A stretch of 43,306 bases of DNA from JBLNBQ01 sp050260095. GTDB taxonomy: Bacteria > Bacillota > UBA5301 > DYFA01. The stretch spans positions 1-43,306 of the forward strand of contig JBLNBQ010000144.1 of the NCBI GenBank assembly GCA_050260095.1, written 5' to 3'. A program made the translations under genes and the position numbers. Shown here piece by piece: positions 1 through 8,352 of the stretch. Position 1 is the stretch's first letter, and each line of letters starts with the position of its first letter. The notes under the pieces are model-generated. The model made no database searches. It was not told the DNA's origin and worked only from the letters and a program-made list of their open reading frames with translations.

Positions 1-200
1 GCCGCGAGGCCGGCGATGATGTCGCGGCGCTCGTGCGAGGCGGTGATGTCCAGGAAGACGAGCTCGTCGGCGCCTTCGGCGTCGTAGCGCGCGGCCAGCT
101 CCACGGGGTCGCCGGCGTCGCGCAGGTCGACGAAATTGATGCCCTTGACCACCCGCCCGTCGCGCACGTCGAGGCAGGGGATAACCCGTTTCGCCAGCAT
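1..200 (-). CDS. hisF: HisF, imidazole glycerol phosphate synthase cyclase subunit (partial)
   Basis: Cyclase half of IGP synthase, which with HisH makes imidazole glycerol phosphate and AICAR in histidine synthesis. Only the first 66 codons lie in the window; the 3' part runs off the left edge. The N-terminus shows the family signature: Met-Leu-Ala-Lys-Arg-Val-Ile-Pro-Cys-Leu-Asp-Val, then DGRVVKG with the first strand and catalytic Asp of the (beta/alpha)8 barrel, and later LVFLDITAS. The start ATG at 198-200 is preceded by GGGAGG on the minus strand. It is the last his gene visible here, 46 bases after hisA. Confidence 0.95.
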   Translation of the reverse strand, partial: MLAKRVIPCLDVRDGRVVKGINFVDLRDAGDPVELAARYDAEGADELVFLDITASHERRDIIAGLA

Positions 201-246
201 GGAACTACCTCCCGTTCAGTGGGCCGCTCACGCGGACTCCGGCTCG

Positions 247-969
247 CTACCCGGCGACTTCCCGCAGGGCATCCGGCAAGCGGACGGTACCCTCGTAAAG
301 CGCCTTGCCCACGATGGCGCCGATCACGCCGTCGGCCTCGGCTTCCTTGAGGTGGCGCAGGTCGGCCAGCGAGCCCACGCCGCCTGAGGCGATGACCTTA
401 AGTCCCGTGGCGCGGGCCAACTCGCGCGTGGCCGGGAGGTTGGGGCCGGCCAGGGTGCCGTCGCGACTGATGTCGGTGTAGATGACCTCTTCCACGCCGG
501 CCTCCCTCACCTGCAGTCCCACCGCGCCGGCCGGGACACCCGCATCGGTATCCCACCCGGCCGTGGCGATCCGCCCATTTCGGGCGTCGAGCGCCACCAT
601 CACCTGCCCGGGGTAGCGGCGGCAAGCCTCCCTGACCAGCGGCGGGTCGGTCACCGCCGCCGTGCCCAGGATCGCCCACCGGGCGCCGGCCTCCAGCACG
701 GCGGCCAGCTTGTCCAGGGTGCGGATGCCCCCGCCGAACTCCACCGGCACGCCCAGCGCGGCGATCGCCCGCAGCGCCTCGAGCGCCCGGCACTCGCCGG
801 TGCGCGCCCCATCGAGGTCGACCAGGTGGAGCCGCGGCGCCCCCTCGTCGCGCCAGCGCCGGGCCACCGCCACCGGGTCGTCGGCGTAGGCCGTCTCCGC
901 GTCGAAGCGCCCTTGGTAGAGCCGGACGCACCGCCCGCCCCGCAGGTCGATCGCCGGGATGATGATCAT
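247..969 (-). CDS. hisA: HisA, ProFAR isomerase
   Basis: Phosphoribosylformimino-AICAR phosphate isomerase (240 aa), the step that opens the second ribose before HisF/HisH act; cytosolic (beta/alpha)8 barrel. The N-terminus reads IIIPAIDLRGGRCVRL, with the catalytic Asp in AIDLRGG. The partner Asp is in the IYTDISRDGT motif, and phosphate-binding glycines are in FGGGIRT and IASGGVGS. I chose ATG at 967-969 over an in-frame GTG three codons upstream, because GGAGGTG sits 7 bases before the ATG. It lies between hisH and hisF. Confidence 0.96.
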   Translation of the reverse strand: MIIIPAIDLRGGRCVRLYQGRFDAETAYADDPVAVARRWRDEGAPRLHLVDLDGARTGECRALEALRAIAALGVPVEFGGGIRTLDKLAAVLEAGARWAILGTAAVTDPPLVREACRRYPGQVMVALDARNGRIATAGWDTDAGVPAGAVGLQVREAGVEEVIYTDISRDGTLAGPNLPATRELARATGLKVIASGGVGSLADLRHLKEAEADGVIGAIVGKALYEGTVRLPDALREVAG

Positions 970-1004
970 GGAGAGCACCTCCGCTGTGTTCTGTCCGCCG
1001 GGCT

Positions 1005-1661
1005 TCAGCCGCCGTGGACCATGCGCCCGAAGTTGCCCAGCAACTTCAGGCCGGCGCTGCTGCTCTTCTCGGGGTGGAACTGGACGCCGGCCGCGTTCCC
1101 CACCGCTGCTGCGCTCACGAACTCCCCGCCGTAATCGGTCGTGAGCAGGGCCAACGCCGGGTCGGCCGGCATCACGTGGTACGAGTGGATGAAGTAGAAG
1201 TAGGAGCCCTCCCGCAGTCCGTCGAGGAGGGGGTGCGGCTTGGCGAAGCGCACGGTGTTCCAGCCGATCTGGGGAACCTTCAGCCCCGCCGGGAAACGGA
1301 CCACCTTGCCGGGAAAGAGGCCGAGCCCTTTGGGCCGCTCGCCCCCGAACGCCTCCTCACTCTCGGCGAAGAGCAGGTGGAGGCCGAGGCAGAGGCCCAG
1401 GAACGGCCGTCCCCCGCCCATCGCCTCCCGGATCGCCTCTTCGACCGCGGCCTTAAGGCCCGTCTCCGCCAGGTTGGCCATCGCGGCGCCGAAGGCCCCC
1501 ACCCCCGGCAGGATGACCCCTGGCGCCTCCCGCACATCCTCGGGCGATGCGGTGGGCTGCGCCGCAAACCCGGCCCGGGCGCAGGCCTTGGCGACGCTGC
1601 GCAGGTTCCCGACGCCGTAATCGACGATCGCCACTGGTCGCGAGCCGGACACGTCCATCAT
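1005..1661 (-). CDS. hisH: HisH, IGP synthase glutamine amidotransferase subunit
   Basis: Class I glutaminase (218 aa) that feeds ammonia to HisF. The nucleophile Cys lies in GLCLGLHLLF and the His-Glu of the triad in QFHPEKSS near the C-terminus; the N-terminus has the usual VAIVDYGVGNLRSV. Two adjacent ATG codons follow GAAGGAG; either could be used and I keep the first. It sits 26 bases after hisB and 35 bases before hisA in the operon. Confidence 0.96.
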   Translation of the reverse strand: MMDVSGSRPVAIVDYGVGNLRSVAKACARAGFAAQPTASPEDVREAPGVILPGVGAFGAAMANLAETGLKAAVEEAIREAMGGGRPFLGLCLGLHLLFAESEEAFGGERPKGLGLFPGKVVRFPAGLKVPQIGWNTVRFAKPHPLLDGLREGSYFYFIHSYHVMPADPALALLTTDYGGEFVSAAAVGNAAGVQFHPEKSSSAGLKLLGNFGRMVHGG

Positions 1662-1687
1662 CCTTCTCCTTCGGTCGGTCTTCCCCG

Positions 1688-2269
1688 CTACAGGCTGCCC
1701 TTGGTCGAAGGCACGCCGGTGACCCGGGGATCGGTCAGGGTGGCCGCATCGAGGGCGCGGCCCAGCGCCTTGAAGAGCGCCTCGGCCGTGTGGTGGCTGT
1801 TCGCCCCGGTCACCTCGGCATGCAAGGTTAGGCCGGCCCGCGTGGCGAAGGCCCGCAGGAACTCGGCGATGAGGCAGGTATCGAACCCGCCGACCATGGG
1901 TTGCGGAAACTCGGCTTTGAGGGCCACGAACGGGCGCCCGGAGAGGTCGAGCGCCACCCGGGCCAGCGCCTCGTCGAGCGGGACCGCCGCCTCGCCGTAC
2001 CGCCTGAGCCCCGCCTTGTCGCCCAACGCCTGGGCCAACGCCTCGCCCATGACGAGCCCGACGTCTTCCACCGTGTGGTGGCCGTCGACCTGCAGGTCGC
2101 CCGCGGCCTTAACGGTCAAATCGAAGAGGCCGTGCCGGGCCACCTGGCTGAGCAGGTGGTCGAAGAAGGGTAGCCCCGTGGCGACGGTGGCTGTGCCGGT
2201 CCCGTCCAGTGTCCACTCGACGGCGACCTGGGTCTCCGCCGTGGCGCGGGTGGCCGCTCCGTGTCGCAT
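1688..2269 (-). CDS. hisB: HisB, imidazoleglycerol-phosphate dehydratase
   Basis: Mn-dependent dehydratase (193 aa) producing imidazole acetol phosphate. Metal-binding signatures are FFDHLLSQVARHG, DGHHTVEDVG and NSHHTAEALFKALG, each with the expected His/Glu/Asp ligands. It is a monofunctional enzyme without the HisN phosphatase domain of enterobacterial HisB. Only one base separates it from the hisD stop, so translational coupling is likely. No histidinol phosphatase or hisC is visible in this window. Confidence 0.96.
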   Translation of the reverse strand: MRHGAATRATAETQVAVEWTLDGTGTATVATGLPFFDHLLSQVARHGLFDLTVKAAGDLQVDGHHTVEDVGLVMGEALAQALGDKAGLRRYGEAAVPLDEALARVALDLSGRPFVALKAEFPQPMVGGFDTCLIAEFLRAFATRAGLTLHAEVTGANSHHTAEALFKALGRALDAATLTDPRVTGVPSTKGSL

Positions 2270-2270
2270 C

Positions 2271-3581
2271 CTACTTCCTCCCCTCCAACCTGACCCGCAC
2301 GGCGTTGGCGTGCGCCTGAAGCCCCTCCACCTCCGCCAGGGCGATGATGGACGGCGCCAGTTCGGCCAGCACGCCGGGGGTCAGCGAAACGTAGCTGGTC
2401 TTCCGGACAAAGTCGTCGACCGAAAGGCCCGAGGCGAAGCGGGCCGTGCCATTGGTCGGCAGGATGTGGTTGGTGCCGGCCAGGTAGTCGCCGGTGGGCT
2501 CGGGCGCCGAGGCCCCCAGGAAGACCGTGCCGGCACAGTGAACGTTGGCCAGCCACGTCTCGGGATCCGCCACCAGCAGTTCCAGGTGCTCGGGCGCCAG
2601 TTCGTCGGCCAGGGCGACCGCCGCGGCCACATCGGGCGTGACCACCGCCGCGCCTTGCCCCGCCAGCGCCTGGGCGGCCTGGGCCGCCCGGGGCAGCTGC
2701 GCCAACTGGCGCGCCAGCTCGGCTTCGACCTCCGCCAAGAGTCCCTCCTCCGGGGTCAGGAGCAGCGGGGCCGCCAGGATGTCGTGCTCGGCCTGGGATA
2801 AGAGGTCGGCCGCCACGAACCGGGGGTCGGCCGTCGCGTCGGCAACCACGGCGACCTCGCTGGGCCCGGCGAGCAGGTCGATGCCGACCCGCCCGAAGAC
2901 CAGCTTCTTGGCGAGGGTCACGAAGATGTTGCCCGGGCCGGTGATCTTGTCCACCGCCGGGATGGTCTCCGTGCCATACGCCAGCGCGGCGATGGCCTGC
3001 GCCCCGCCAACCCGGTAGACCTCCGTCACTCCGGCTTCTTCCGCCGCCACCAGGATGTGCGGGTTCACGGACCCGTCGCGCTGGGGGGGAGTGACGAGGA
3101 CGATCCGCGCCACGCCGGCCACCTTCGCCGGGATCGCGTTCATCAGGACCGAAGAGGGCAAGGGTGCGGTGCCCCCGGGCACGTACAGGCCGACCCGCTG
3201 GAGCGGGACGATGAGCTGTCCCAGACGGCTGCCGTCGCCCGGTTCAAAGACCCAGCCGTCCCGGCGCTGCCGCCGGTGATAGGCCTCGAGGCGCCCCTTG
3301 GCCAACCGGATGGCGGATACGACCTCGGGCGAGACCGCCCGGCGGGCCGCCGCAAACTCCTCCGGCCGCACCCGGAAGTCGTCCGGCGCCAGGTCGACCT
3401 GGTCGAAGCGGGCGGTATAGCTTCGCACCGCCGCGTCGCCCTCCCGCGCCACCGCCGCCACGATCTCCGCCACCGCGGCCGCCTGCGGGGTGTCCAAAGC
3501 GAGGGGCCGCCGCAGGGTTCGGAGGACCTGCTCCTCTCCCAGCTCGGTCAGGCGCAGCCTGCGCAGCTCGATCCCGGTCAT
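2271..3581 (-). CDS. hisD: HisD, histidinol dehydrogenase
   Basis: NAD- and Zn-dependent enzyme (436 aa) that oxidises histidinol to histidine, the final two steps. Family motifs are present: VPGGTAPLPSSVLMN, VGGAQAIAALAYGTETIP, KITGPGN, DLLAGPSEV and the Zn/catalytic stretch DLLSQAEHD followed by PEHLEL. The start codon overlaps the hisG stop by four bases (ATGA), implying coupling. Length is normal for the family. Confidence 0.97.
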   Translation of the reverse strand: MTGIELRRLRLTELGEEQVLRTLRRPLALDTPQAAAVAEIVAAVAREGDAAVRSYTARFDQVDLAPDDFRVRPEEFAAARRAVSPEVVSAIRLAKGRLEAYHRRQRRDGWVFEPGDGSRLGQLIVPLQRVGLYVPGGTAPLPSSVLMNAIPAKVAGVARIVLVTPPQRDGSVNPHILVAAEEAGVTEVYRVGGAQAIAALAYGTETIPAVDKITGPGNIFVTLAKKLVFGRVGIDLLAGPSEVAVVADATADPRFVAADLLSQAEHDILAAPLLLTPEEGLLAEVEAELARQLAQLPRAAQAAQALAGQGAAVVTPDVAAAVALADELAPEHLELLVADPETWLANVHCAGTVFLGASAPEPTGDYLAGTNHILPTNGTARFASGLSVDDFVRKTSYVSLTPGVLAELAPSIIALAEVEGLQAHANAVRVRLEGRK

Positions 3582-4261
3582 CGCCCGGCCACCTCCCCGC
3601 CGTCCGCTTCGGACAGCGCCTCGCGCAAGCGCTCCGAGAGGTCCCGGATGCGCTCGAACTCCACCTTGTAACTGATGCGGTTGGCCACCAGCCTCGCCGT
3701 GGCCGTCCCGACCTCGGCGATGACTTCCAGGTCGTTCTCGACCAGCGTCCGGCCGGTCGCCACCAGGTCGAGGATGGCCTCGGCCAGCCCCGCCCCGGGC
3801 GCCAGTTCGATGGCCCCGTTGAGTTTCACGATCTCGACCTGGATGCCCTGCCCGGTGAAGTACTCCTCGGCCAGGCGCGGGTACTTGGTGGCGATCCGGG
3901 GGGCATACGGCAAAGACCGTAAGTCCTCCAGGGAGGTCCAGCCCGACTGGCGCGGCGCGGCGACCGCGATCCGGCAGAAACCGAAGCCCAGGTCGAGCAG
4001 TTCGCAGACCTGCCGCCCCGCCTCCCAGAGCACGTCCTTGCCCACGACGCCCAGGTCGGCCGCGCCGTACTCCACGTAGGTGGGCACGTCCACCGGCTTG
4101 ACCAAAAGGTAGCGCACGCCGGTCACCGGGTCCTCCACCTGAAGGCGGCGCGACTCGTCGGTCAGCTCCAAGCGTTCGCTGGCCAGGCCGCTCTTCCGGA
4201 AGAGGTCGACCAAGGGCCCCAGGAGGCGTCCCTTGGCCACCGCCACACGCAGGTTGTTCAT
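3578..4261 (-). CDS. hisG: HisG, ATP phosphoribosyltransferase catalytic subunit (short form)
   Basis: First committed step of histidine synthesis, joining ATP and PRPP. At 227 aa it is the short form, which lacks the C-terminal regulatory domain and needs HisZ, encoded immediately upstream. Recognisable features are the start RVAVAKGRLLGP, DLGVVGKDVL, and the PRPP loop region around LVATGRTLVENDLE. It overlaps hisZ by four bases at its start and hisD by four bases at its end. Confidence 0.96.
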   Translation of the reverse strand: MNNLRVAVAKGRLLGPLVDLFRKSGLASERLELTDESRRLQVEDPVTGVRYLLVKPVDVPTYVEYGAADLGVVGKDVLWEAGRQVCELLDLGFGFCRIAVAAPRQSGWTSLEDLRSLPYAPRIATKYPRLAEEYFTGQGIQVEIVKLNGAIELAPGAGLAEAILDLVATGRTLVENDLEVIAEVGTATARLVANRISYKVEFERIRDLSERLREALSEADGGEVAGR

Positions 4262-5562
4262 CGCTCCAGTTCCTTTCGGATGGCTTCCGCCAGTGCGCCC
4301 GGGCCGCCGTCTCCGCTGAGCAGGCGCACGTCGCCGGTCCCCCGGCGCAGCCGCGTTCCGGCGCCCGGGAGCAGCTCCAGCACCGGCCGGCTCCCCCCCG
4401 CCGCTTCCCCCGCAGCCTCCTCAGGACTTCGCCCGCAGACTTCCCACTCGACGGCGAAGCCGCCGCCGGTGAGCAGTTCGGCCAGGTGCAACCCTTCGGC
4501 GCGGCGCCCGGGGGCCGCCACCAGAAGGAGCGGCTGCCGCCGGGGCCCTCCGGCAGCCGGCGTCTCGCGGGCCAGCGCCTCCGTCACCCGCTCGAGCCCC
4601 AACGCGAACCCGGTCGCCGCCTCGGCTCTGCCGAACTGGGCGTAAAGCCCGTCGTAGCGGCCCCCGGTGCAGAGCGTGTACCCCAGGTGTGGCACGTAGC
4701 CTTCGAGCACCATCCCGGTGTAGTACGAAAGATCCTTGACCAGCCCGAGGTCGACGCGCACCCGTCCGGCCACCCCGAAGTCCTCCAAGAGGCCGAGCAC
4801 GGTTTCGAGGTCGGCCAGGGCGCGCCCCGCTCGCCCGTTCCCCACCTGGGCCGCGATGGCCCGCCCCCGGTCCAAAGCTTCCCGCCCGCCGCGCAGCTCG
4901 GTCAGCGCCATGATGGCCCGCCGCCGCGCCGCGTCAGGGCACGCCTGCCGGAGGGTCGCGTCGAGCCCCACCCAGTCCTTGGTCAGGAAGGCCTCGTGGA
5001 CTATCTCCTGGTCCTGGGGGCCGAGCCCGCTCTCCGACAGCAGGGCGCTGAAGAAGGAGACCTGGCCTAGGTCGATCCGGAAGTCGCTGACTCCGGCCTC
5101 TTCCAAGGCCCGCACCGCCACCAGCACGACCTCGGCGTCGGCGGCCGGGCCGGCGGCCCCCACCAGCTCCACGCCGGCCTGGGCGAACTGGCGCCGCCGC
5201 CCGCCGCCCGGCTCGGCCCACCGGAAGACGTCGGCCACGTAGGCGAGCCGGAGCGGCCGGGGCTCCCCGCCGAGCCGCTGGGCGACCAGGCGGGCGATGG
5301 GCGTGGTCAGGTCCGACCGGAGCGCCAGCACTTCCCCCTCGGGGCTGAAGAACTGGAAAGTCTGCTGGCGCTGGGCGGGCGTCGCCCCTTGCGCCAGCAC
5401 CGCGGCCCGTTCGAAGACGGGCGTCACCACCTCCCGGTAGCCGAACCGGGCGAAAGCCGCCCGGACCCGCGCCTCCACCGACCGCCGGAGGCTCACCTCC
5501 GCCGGCAGGAGGTCCCGGGTGCCCCGAGGTGTTCCGAAGACCGCTTCGCTGCTCACCGTCAC
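4258..5562 (-). CDS. hisZ: HisZ, ATP phosphoribosyltransferase regulatory subunit
   Basis: Histidyl-tRNA synthetase paralogue (434 aa) that forms the octameric, histidine-sensitive complex with short HisG. The N-terminal GTPRGTRDLLPAE and class II motif 2-like RLAYVADVFRWAEPGGGRRRQFAQAG are visible, followed by ELVGAAGPAADAEV. The C-terminal 110 residues are divergent and Gly/Ala-rich, as expected when the anticodon-binding domain is lost. Pairing with short-form HisG favours HisZ over a true HisS. GTG start overlapping the upstream regulator by four bases (GTGA). Confidence 0.93.
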   Translation of the reverse strand: MTVSSEAVFGTPRGTRDLLPAEVSLRRSVEARVRAAFARFGYREVVTPVFERAAVLAQGATPAQRQQTFQFFSPEGEVLALRSDLTTPIARLVAQRLGGEPRPLRLAYVADVFRWAEPGGGRRRQFAQAGVELVGAAGPAADAEVVLVAVRALEEAGVSDFRIDLGQVSFFSALLSESGLGPQDQEIVHEAFLTKDWVGLDATLRQACPDAARRRAIMALTELRGGREALDRGRAIAAQVGNGRAGRALADLETVLGLLEDFGVAGRVRVDLGLVKDLSYYTGMVLEGYVPHLGYTLCTGGRYDGLYAQFGRAEAATGFALGLERVTEALARETPAAGGPRRQPLLLVAAPGRRAEGLHLAELLTGGGFAVEWEVCGRSPEEAAGEAAGGSRPVLELLPGAGTRLRRGTGDVRLLSGDGGPGALAEAIRKELER

Positions 5563-5864
5563 CTTGCTTCGCTCCTCACCCGCAGACGCGACAAGACGGC
5601 CTTGTAGCCATCGGCTCCGTATTCGAGCGCCCGCTTGACCCGGCTGACCGTGGCCGTGCTGGCGCCCGTCCGCGCCACGATCTCCTGGTACGTCGCGCCC
5701 TCAGACAGGAGCCGGGCCACTTCCAGCCGTTGACTGAGTTCCTTCAGTTCCGCCACCGTGCAGAGATCCTCGAAGAAGCGGTAACACTCGTCGCTGTTCC
5801 TGAGGGAGAGGATCGCGTCGAAGAGCTGGTCGGTCTCCGGGCGCCGCAGCTTGTCGTTGACCAC
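5559..5864 (-). CDS. yerC: YerC/YecD-type TrpR-family regulator, probable histidine repressor
   Basis: Small DNA-binding protein (101 aa) of the TrpR-like YerC/YecD family. A helix-turn-helix is plain in LLSEGATYQEIVARTGASTATVSRVKRAL. It is the first gene of the his operon and overlaps hisZ by four bases. TrpR-family proteins of this kind have been proposed as histidine-responsive regulators (HisR) in Firmicutes, and the palindrome over the operon promoter fits that. The GTG start at 5862-5864 has GGAGGAGGG 7 bases upstream; longer in-frame starts lack such a site and would lie across the operator. Confidence 0.88.
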   Translation of the reverse strand: MVNDKLRRPETDQLFDAILSLRNSDECYRFFEDLCTVAELKELSQRLEVARLLSEGATYQEIVARTGASTATVSRVKRALEYGADGYKAVLSRLRVRSEAR

Positions 5865-5919
5865 GTCCGCTCCCTCCTCCCAGCCGTGACAGGCCTGACC
5901 AGGCACGGCAGGCGTTTCC

Positions 5920-5962
5920 TTTAGCATGTTAAAATGATAACACGCTAAACGACGGCGCACAA
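5920..5962 (-). promoter_or_regulatory. his operon promoter with overlapping palindromic operator
   Basis: On the minus strand a sigma-A type promoter reads TTGTGC (5957-5962), 17-base spacer, TATCAT (5934-5939). A long inverted repeat, TTTAGCATGTTA-N6-TAACACGCTAAA (5920-5949), pairs 11 of 12 positions and covers the -10 box. The predicted transcript leads into yerC about 60 bases later with no attenuator or T-box visible. Position and size fit repression by the YerC/HisR product; that link is inference. Confidence 0.75.
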
Positions 5963-6021
5963 GGGGAACGTGTGCGCAGGGGCGGCGCCCGAAACCGCCC
6001 CACAGGCGCAGCGGAGGAAGG

Positions 6022-6054
6022 CTGAAATGACCCGGATGTGGAAGAATACTTCCA
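6022..6054 (+). promoter_or_regulatory. possible promoter and palindrome before the M3B peptidase gene
   Basis: CTGAAA (6022-6027), 17 bases, AATACT (6045-6050) is a moderate sigma-A match about 45 bases before the peptidase start. The -10 sits inside a perfect inverted repeat, TGGAAG-AATA-CTTCCA (6039-6054), which could be an operator or a small RNA hairpin. No T-run follows, so it is not a terminator. Confidence 0.4.
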
Positions 6055-6093
6055 TCCTCCGCTTCACTTCAAAGGCCGGAAAGGATGGTTCCC

Positions 6094-7965
6094 ATGCTGA
6101 CGCGCGTTGTGTTGGTGCTGCTGGCCGCCCTGCTGCCTGCCCTCTTGCTTGCGGGGGGCGCCCTGGCCTCCGCCGCGCTGCCCAAGCGGAGCGAACTCCC
6201 GGAGGAGGACAAGTGGCGGCTCGAAGACATCTACCCCGCCGACGAACTGTGGGAGAAGGACTTCGCCAAAGCTAAGGAGCTGATCGCCGAGGTGGCGGGC
6301 TTCAAAGGCAGGCTGGGCGAGGGGGGCGACACCCTCCTGGCGTGCCTGCAGGCGAGCGAACGGCTGGGGCGCACCCTCGACAACGTATACCTCTACGCGC
6401 GGATGCGCCTCGACGAAGACGCCAAGAACCCAACTTACCAGGAGTTCGCCAGCCGGGCCGAGAGCCTGGCCGCCGAGGCCGGCAGCAGCGTCTCCTTCCT
6501 CAGCCCGGAAATCCTCTCCCTCCCGGAGGACCGGCTCACCCGGTTCGTCGCCGAAACCCCCGGGCTGGCCCAGTACCAGTTCATGTTGGAGCAGTTGAAC
6601 CGGCAGCGCCCGCACACCCTCGATACAGAAAAGGAAGAACTCCTGGCCGAGGCCGCCGAGGTGGCGAACGGCCCCTCCAACATCTTCGACGCGCTGCGCT
6701 CGGCGGATCTTAAGTTCCCCGCCGTGAAGGACGCGGAGGGACAGGAGCACGCCGTCTCGGAAGGCCGCTACGGCGCCCTGCTGGAGAGTCGCGACCGGAA
6801 GTTCCGGCAGGAGGTCTACGAGTCGCTCTTCGGGACGTACCGCAAGTTCGAGCACACCCTGGCCGCCGCGTACTCGACCTCCGTGAAGAAGGATCTCTTC
6901 TACGCCCGGGTCCGCCACTATCCTTCGGCCCTGGCGGCGGCCCTCTTCCCCGACGACGTTCCGGTTGAGGTCTACGACAATCTGATCGCGACGGTGGAAC
7001 GTCACCTGGGGCCGCTCCAGCGGTACGTCGCGCTCCGCAAGAAGGTGCTGGGCCTGGACAAGGTCCACCCGTGGGACATGTTCGTGCCGCTGGTGGCGGA
7101 GGTCGACCTCGAGGTCGGCTACCCCGAGGCCCGCAGGATGGTCCTGGACGGGCTGGCCCCGCTCGGGCCGGGCTACCGGCAGGAACTCGAAACGGCCTTC
7201 TCGTCGCGGTGGATCGACGTCTATGAGAACGAGGGGAAGCGTTCGGGCGGGTACTCCTGGGGTGGCTACGATACGCACCCCTACATCCTGCTGAACTACG
7301 ACGGGACGATCGGCGACGTGCTGACGGTCGCCCACGAACTCGGGCACGCCATCCACCGCTACGAGTCGAACCGCCACCAGCCCTACACCTACGCCGACTA
7401 CTCCATCTTCGTGGCGGAGGTGGCGTCGACGACCAACGAGGCGCTCATGATGGAGTACCTCCTGGCCAAGACCACCGACCGAGAGCAGCGTCTCTTCCTG
7501 CTCGGAAAGTACCTGGAGAACATCAGGGGAGCCATCTACACGCAGACGATGTTCGCCGAGTTCGAAAAGCGCGCCCACGAGCTGGCCGAAGCAGGCCAGG
7601 CCCTGAGCAGCCGCACTCTCTCCAAACTGTGGGCCGACCTGAACCGGAAGTACTTCGGCCCCGATTTCGTGGTGGACGACGTGGCGACGATCGGGTGGGG
7701 GCGCATCCCCCACTTCTACCGCAGCTTCTACGTGTACAAGTACGTGACCGGGCTGTCGGCCGGCACGGCCCTCGCCCAGCAGATACTGAAAGACGGGCAG
7801 CCGGCGGTGGAGCGCTACTTCGCCTTCCTCCGGGCCGGAGGGAGCGACTACCCCTTGAGCGTGCTCAAGGCCGCTGGCGTCGACCTCACCTCGCCGAAGC
7901 CGCTGGAGGACACCATCGGGGTCTTCGAGCGCCTGCTCGCCGAGATGGAGGAACTGCTGAAGTAG
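6094..7965 (+). CDS. Oligoendopeptidase F-type M3B metallopeptidase with signal peptide
   Basis: Zn metallopeptidase (623 aa) of the M3B/PepF family, which cuts short peptides. The catalytic HExxH lies at residues 414-418 (VAHELGHAIH), followed downstream by the third-ligand region VAEVASTTNEALMMEYL. The N-terminal oligopeptidase_F region starts near KWRLEDIYPA, and the length is typical of PepF plus an extension. That extension is unusual: residues 1-30 are a hydrophobic run ending AGGALASA, a convincing export signal, whereas most PepF proteins are cytosolic. I prefer the ATG at 6094 because AAAGGA is 8 bases upstream; an ATG at 6085 is too close to it. One of few plus-strand genes here. 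Confidence 0.93.
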   Translation: MLTRVVLVLLAALLPALLLAGGALASAALPKRSELPEEDKWRLEDIYPADELWEKDFAKAKELIAEVAGFKGRLGEGGDTLLACLQASERLGRTLDNVYLYARMRLDEDAKNPTYQEFASRAESLAAEAGSSVSFLSPEILSLPEDRLTRFVAETPGLAQYQFMLEQLNRQRPHTLDTEKEELLAEAAEVANGPSNIFDALRSADLKFPAVKDAEGQEHAVSEGRYGALLESRDRKFRQEVYESLFGTYRKFEHTLAAAYSTSVKKDLFYARVRHYPSALAAALFPDDVPVEVYDNLIATVERHLGPLQRYVALRKKVLGLDKVHPWDMFVPLVAEVDLEVGYPEARRMVLDGLAPLGPGYRQELETAFSSRWIDVYENEGKRSGGYSWGGYDTHPYILLNYDGTIGDVLTVAHELGHAIHRYESNRHQPYTYADYSIFVAEVASTTNEALMMEYLLAKTTDREQRLFLLGKYLENIRGAIYTQTMFAEFEKRAHELAEAGQALSSRTLSKLWADLNRKYFGPDFVVDDVATIGWGRIPHFYRSFYVYKYVTGLSAGTALAQQILKDGQPAVERYFAFLRAGGSDYPLSVLKAAGVDLTSPKPLEDTIGVFERLLAEMEELLK

Positions 7966-7982
7966 GAGGCGGGAGTGCGACC

Positions 7983-8349
7983 GTGCGCCGGTTCCTCGGA
8001 ATGCTGCTGGTGGTCTTGGCGACGGTCGCGGCCGGCGCGAGCGTGGCGGCCGACCCGGCGGCCGGCGATCACCCGTGGCGGGGGGGCGCTGCTGGTGACC
8101 CTGCTCGCGCCGGTGGGCTTTGGGGCTGCGCTCGTCGCGGGGACCGCCTGGGCCCCGCTCTCGGCCGTGGCGATCGTCTCCGTGCTGCTCCTCGCGCATG
8201 AACTGCTCACGGTCTGGCGGTACGGGCTCCGCCCCGACCCGGGCGTGATCGGAGTCGCCTTCTTCTTTCTGGCCTCGGCCGCCGCCGGCGCGCTGGCAGC
8301 CCGCCCTCGTCTGGCGCGGGCCGGGCGGCGCAAGCGGCCGCAGGCCTGA
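7983..8349 (+). pseudogene. Small membrane protein gene with a frameshift in a G7 run
   Basis: Two overlapping reading frames together make one coherent small protein of about 121 aa. The first frame, from GTG at 7983, gives a signal-like segment (FLGMLLVVLATVAAGASVAA). The second frame, after 8086, gives two more hydrophobic helices (LLVTLLAPVGFGAALVAG and GVIGVAFFFLASAAAGALAA) and a basic tail. Removing one G from the seven-G run at 8080-8086 joins them exactly. This may be a sequencing error, phase variation or a real mutation. The family is not recognised. It follows the peptidase gene by 17 bases and may be co-transcribed. Confidence 0.55.
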
Positions 8350-8352
8350 CGC

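Noticed and set aside
1014..2801. Long open frame (595 codons) on the plus strand opposite hisH, hisB and hisD
   Set aside because: Runs antisense to three clear his genes; its product is Arg/Pro/Gly/His-rich with no family motif, a common effect of GC-rich DNA.
4258..5562. Histidyl-tRNA synthetase
   Set aside because: Divergent C-terminus, place directly upstream of short-form hisG and membership in a his operon indicate HisZ.
6064..8199. Open frame of 711 codons on the minus strand opposite the peptidase gene
   Set aside because: Low-complexity translation and complete overlap with a well-supported M3B peptidase.
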